NCBI GenBank assembly: GCA_038202665.1
Contig: JBBRES010000113.1
Coordinates: 1 to 8,647, forward strand
Direction of reading: 5' to 3'
Length of the DNA: 8,647 bases
Origin: Kapaibacterium sp038202665
GTDB taxonomy: Bacteria > Bacteroidota > Ignavibacteria > Kapaibacteriales > Kapaibacteriaceae
In this document: positions 7,352 to 8,647 of the stretch, piece after piece
How positions within the stretch are numbered: the first letter of the stretch is position 1
Layout of the letters: each line of letters begins with the position of its first letter
Translations under genes and position numbers: made by a program
The notes under the pieces: model-generated
The model's database searches: none
Seen by the model: only the letters and a program-made list of their open reading frames with translations
Told to the model about the DNA's origin: nothing

Positions 7352-8485
7352 ATGATGTCACGTTTTCAGCAGTTCACGATCGTTGGGGTCGCCTTGGCGG
7401 CCTGTCTCGGCATTGTGGGGTGTGGTGACGATGGGGGGACCGGACCAACGACGTCCACTACCCTTGATACCACTGGCTACACCTCGGCGGCCCTCTCGCA
7501 ACGGACCACGGTGTCGATGCTCGACGCCCATATCGCCACGATCAAAACGGCGAATACGCTCGGCACCCCACTGACTGCAACACAGTTGCAGGCAAACTGG
7601 AGTGCTTCAACGGTACTGCAACAACGAACAGTGCCACCGTTTGTCCCGTTTGTTGATTCGCTGCACGTAGTCCTCCTCTTCATCGCGGGCAAAACCTTCG
7701 ACCCTTCCACCCTGCCAAATGGAACTGGCGGTGTGTATTTCGATGTGTTGCTCGATAAGTACGGACTCGAGCCCGCAGAGGTGATTGCGAAGTCGCTGCA
7801 AGTAGCGGCGCTCTACAATGGAGCACGGGCTGATGCAGGGATCAACACCGCCGAGACACGCACACGTTTGCAGCACATCCTTGCATCGTTAGGCGGACAT
7901 CCCATGTTTGCCAACACCGACGATACGTCGAATACTTTTCGTGACAAAGGTCTGATGAAGTATATCGCCCGTCGCGACAAGGCCGATGGCGCTGGTGTGT
8001 ACGCACGCATCAAGTCTGCACTGATGCGCCTTCAAGAGATAGGGAAGGGTGGCGAGGCAACACGAACAGACAGCATCACGGCAGAAAAGAAATGGCGCGC
8101 GGCTGTCGAAGAAGGCATTGCGCGCACGGCAATCGGCTACTTCCTAGAGACAATCGAAGAAATGAACAAGGCCACGGATGATGAAGGTCGGGCCGATGCA
8201 ATGCATGACTATTCGGAAGCGATTGGCTTCATGTATGGCCTTCGAGCCCTGCACCCGTCAGAACGGTTGATCACCACAGCACAGATTGATGAGATCTGCA
8301 GCCTGGCGCTTGCACCCTGGGGCGGAACGCCTACGTGCTACGAATTCCTACGCGATCCGTCGACGCTTACCAAGCTAGATGCTAGTACTGGTGCGGTGTC
8401 CAAGCTGGCGTCGGTCTATGGACTGTCGTCCACCGAGGTGAGTGATTGCAAGGTGAATTGGGTTGCCCAGCAAGGCCGAAAATGA
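7352..8485 (+). CDS. DUF4856-like lipoprotein of a probable iron/metal operon
   Basis: This is a 377-residue protein with a lipoprotein signal: Arg4, a hydrophobic stretch, then the lipobox IVG|C with the lipidated Cys at residue 24. GDDGG follows the Cys, an acidic run that in some Bacteroidota marks lipoproteins for the cell surface. The mature part is mostly helical. The C-terminal half contains YSEAIGFMYGLRALHP (residues about 289-304) followed by ITTAQIDEI, which resembles the conserved helix pair near the end of DUF4856 proteins; its length (about 350-400) also fits. DUF4856 proteins are commonly encoded beside imelysin in Bacteroidota, and their molecular role is unknown. AAGGAG sits 7 nt before the ATG at 7352; the next codon is also ATG (7355) and could serve instead. 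The gene lies directly behind a palindromic operator and is followed 66 bp later by another lipoprotein. Family assignment is from memory of sequence patterns, hence moderate confidence; the gene itself is certain. Confidence 0.8.
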   Translation: MMSRFQQFTIVGVALAACLGIVGCGDDGGTGPTTSTTLDTTGYTSAALSQRTTVSMLDAHIATIKTANTLGTPLTATQLQANWSASTVLQQRTVPPFVPFVDSLHVVLLFIAGKTFDPSTLPNGTGGVYFDVLLDKYGLEPAEVIAKSLQVAALYNGARADAGINTAETRTRLQHILASLGGHPMFANTDDTSNTFRDKGLMKYIARRDKADGAGVYARIKSALMRLQEIGKGGEATRTDSITAEKKWRAAVEEGIARTAIGYFLETIEEMNKATDDEGRADAMHDYSEAIGFMYGLRALHPSERLITTAQIDEICSLALAPWGGTPTCYEFLRDPSTLTKLDASTGAVSKLASVYGLSSTEVSDCKVNWVAQQGRK

Positions 8486-8496
8486 ATTATGAATTT

Positions 8497-8540
8497 CTGC
8501 CGGGAGGCTGCCGGGAGGCTGCCGGGAGGCTGCCGGGAAG
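8497..8540. repeat. Four tandem copies of an 11 bp unit in the intergenic spacer
   Basis: The unit CTGCCGGGAGG occurs at 8497-8507, 8508-8518 and 8519-8529 without change, and at 8530-8540 as CTGCCGGGAAG. The three exact copies each carry GGAGG, the core that pairs with the 3' end of 16S rRNA. The fourth, changed copy provides AAGGA (8538-8542), nine nt before the next start codon. The unit is not self-complementary, so it does not form a terminator hairpin. Its length is not a multiple of three and it lies outside the flanking genes. Confidence 0.95.
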
Positions 8541-8542
8541 GA
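8538..8542 (+). promoter_or_regulatory. Ribosome-binding site for the downstream lipoprotein
   Basis: AAGGA lies nine nt before the ATG at 8552, the best-placed Shine-Dalgarno match for that gene. It is created by the single G-to-A difference in the last tandem repeat copy plus the two bases that follow. Stronger GGAGG cores lie 22, 33 and 44 nt before the ATG, too far for ordinary initiation there. Confidence 0.55.
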
Positions 8543-8551
8543 TATTGAACG

Positions 8552-8647
8552 ATGAAACATGTGGTTTTTGTGTTGGTGATGTTATGTGTTGTTGCCTGCA
8601 ACGACACAGGCACGCAGAGTCCTGGCGATACGTTTGACCGACGGGCC
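8552..8647 (+). CDS. Lipoprotein, probably imelysin (peptidase M75 family), 3' end missing
   Basis: The first 32 codons run off the right edge in an open frame. They encode Lys2, a hydrophobic stretch (VVFVLVMLCVVA) and the lipobox VVA|C with the lipidated Cys at residue 16, followed by NDTGTQSPGDTFDRRA. A short linker leading into an FDR(K/R)A motif is how many Bacteroidota imelysin-like lipoproteins begin their helical domain. The upstream DUF4856-like gene is a frequent partner of imelysin, which adds support. Imelysin-family proteins are periplasmic or outer-membrane proteins tied to iron uptake; peptidase activity is doubtful in many of them. With so little sequence, a di-haem peroxidase-type or unrelated lipoprotein cannot be excluded. 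The 66 bp gap and shared direction suggest it belongs to the operon driven from the promoter near 7317. Confidence 0.65.
   Translation, partial: MKHVVFVLVMLCVVACNDTGTQSPGDTFDRRA

Noticed and set aside
8497..8540. CRISPR array or terminator hairpin formed by the tandem units
   Set aside because: The units are directly adjacent with no spacers, only 11 bp long, and not self-complementary.
8482..8637. Small + strand frame whose ATG overlaps the stop of the DUF4856-like gene (ATGA) and runs through the 11 bp repeats
   Set aside because: The start-stop overlap is tempting, but its peptide is largely repeat-derived and then reads out of frame through the lipoprotein gene with many Cys and His. 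No ribosome-binding site supports it.

Overview
The window most likely comes from a Bacteroidota or a relative in the Fibrobacterota-Chlorobi-Bacteroidota group (Ignavibacteria/Kapabacteria-like lineages would fit). Three observations support this: a very large secreted protein that ends in a type IX secretion (T9SS)-style C-terminal sorting domain; a promoter matching the Bacteroidota pattern (TTG - about 20 nt - TAnnTTTG) upstream of a lipoprotein gene; and a lipoprotein resembling DUF4856 followed by a probable imelysin-type lipoprotein, a pairing typical of iron-related loci in Bacteroidota. The species cannot be named from this sequence. All genes lie on the + strand, and I saw no tRNA, rRNA, CRISPR array or insertion sequence.

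Region 1 (1-7259) holds two genes for apparently exported proteins. The first is cut by the left edge and carries two calcium-loop motifs of the FG-GAP/VCBS type. After a 30 bp gap comes a 2022-residue protein with a signal peptide at one end and a T9SS sorting domain at the other. Its interior is unrecognised. Parts of it resemble a glycoside-hydrolase-like barrel with a trailing beta domain, followed by a sialidase-like beta-propeller. The short gap and shared orientation suggest co-transcription. Both proteins probably act at or beyond the outer membrane.

Region 2 (7260-8647) looks like the start of a separately regulated metal/iron operon. A 92 bp gap contains a perfect 21 bp inverted repeat that overlaps the -7 element of a candidate promoter, as expected for a repressor operator. 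It is followed by a 377-residue DUF4856-like lipoprotein. A 66 bp spacer then contains four tandem copies of an 11 bp unit, three of them carrying a GGAGG ribosome-binding core. The last gene is the first 32 codons of another lipoprotein, probably an imelysin (peptidase M75 family), cut by the right edge. The operator, the lipoprotein pair and the expected downstream genes suggest a periplasmic or surface system for iron or another metal, derepressed under limitation. This is inference from family context.
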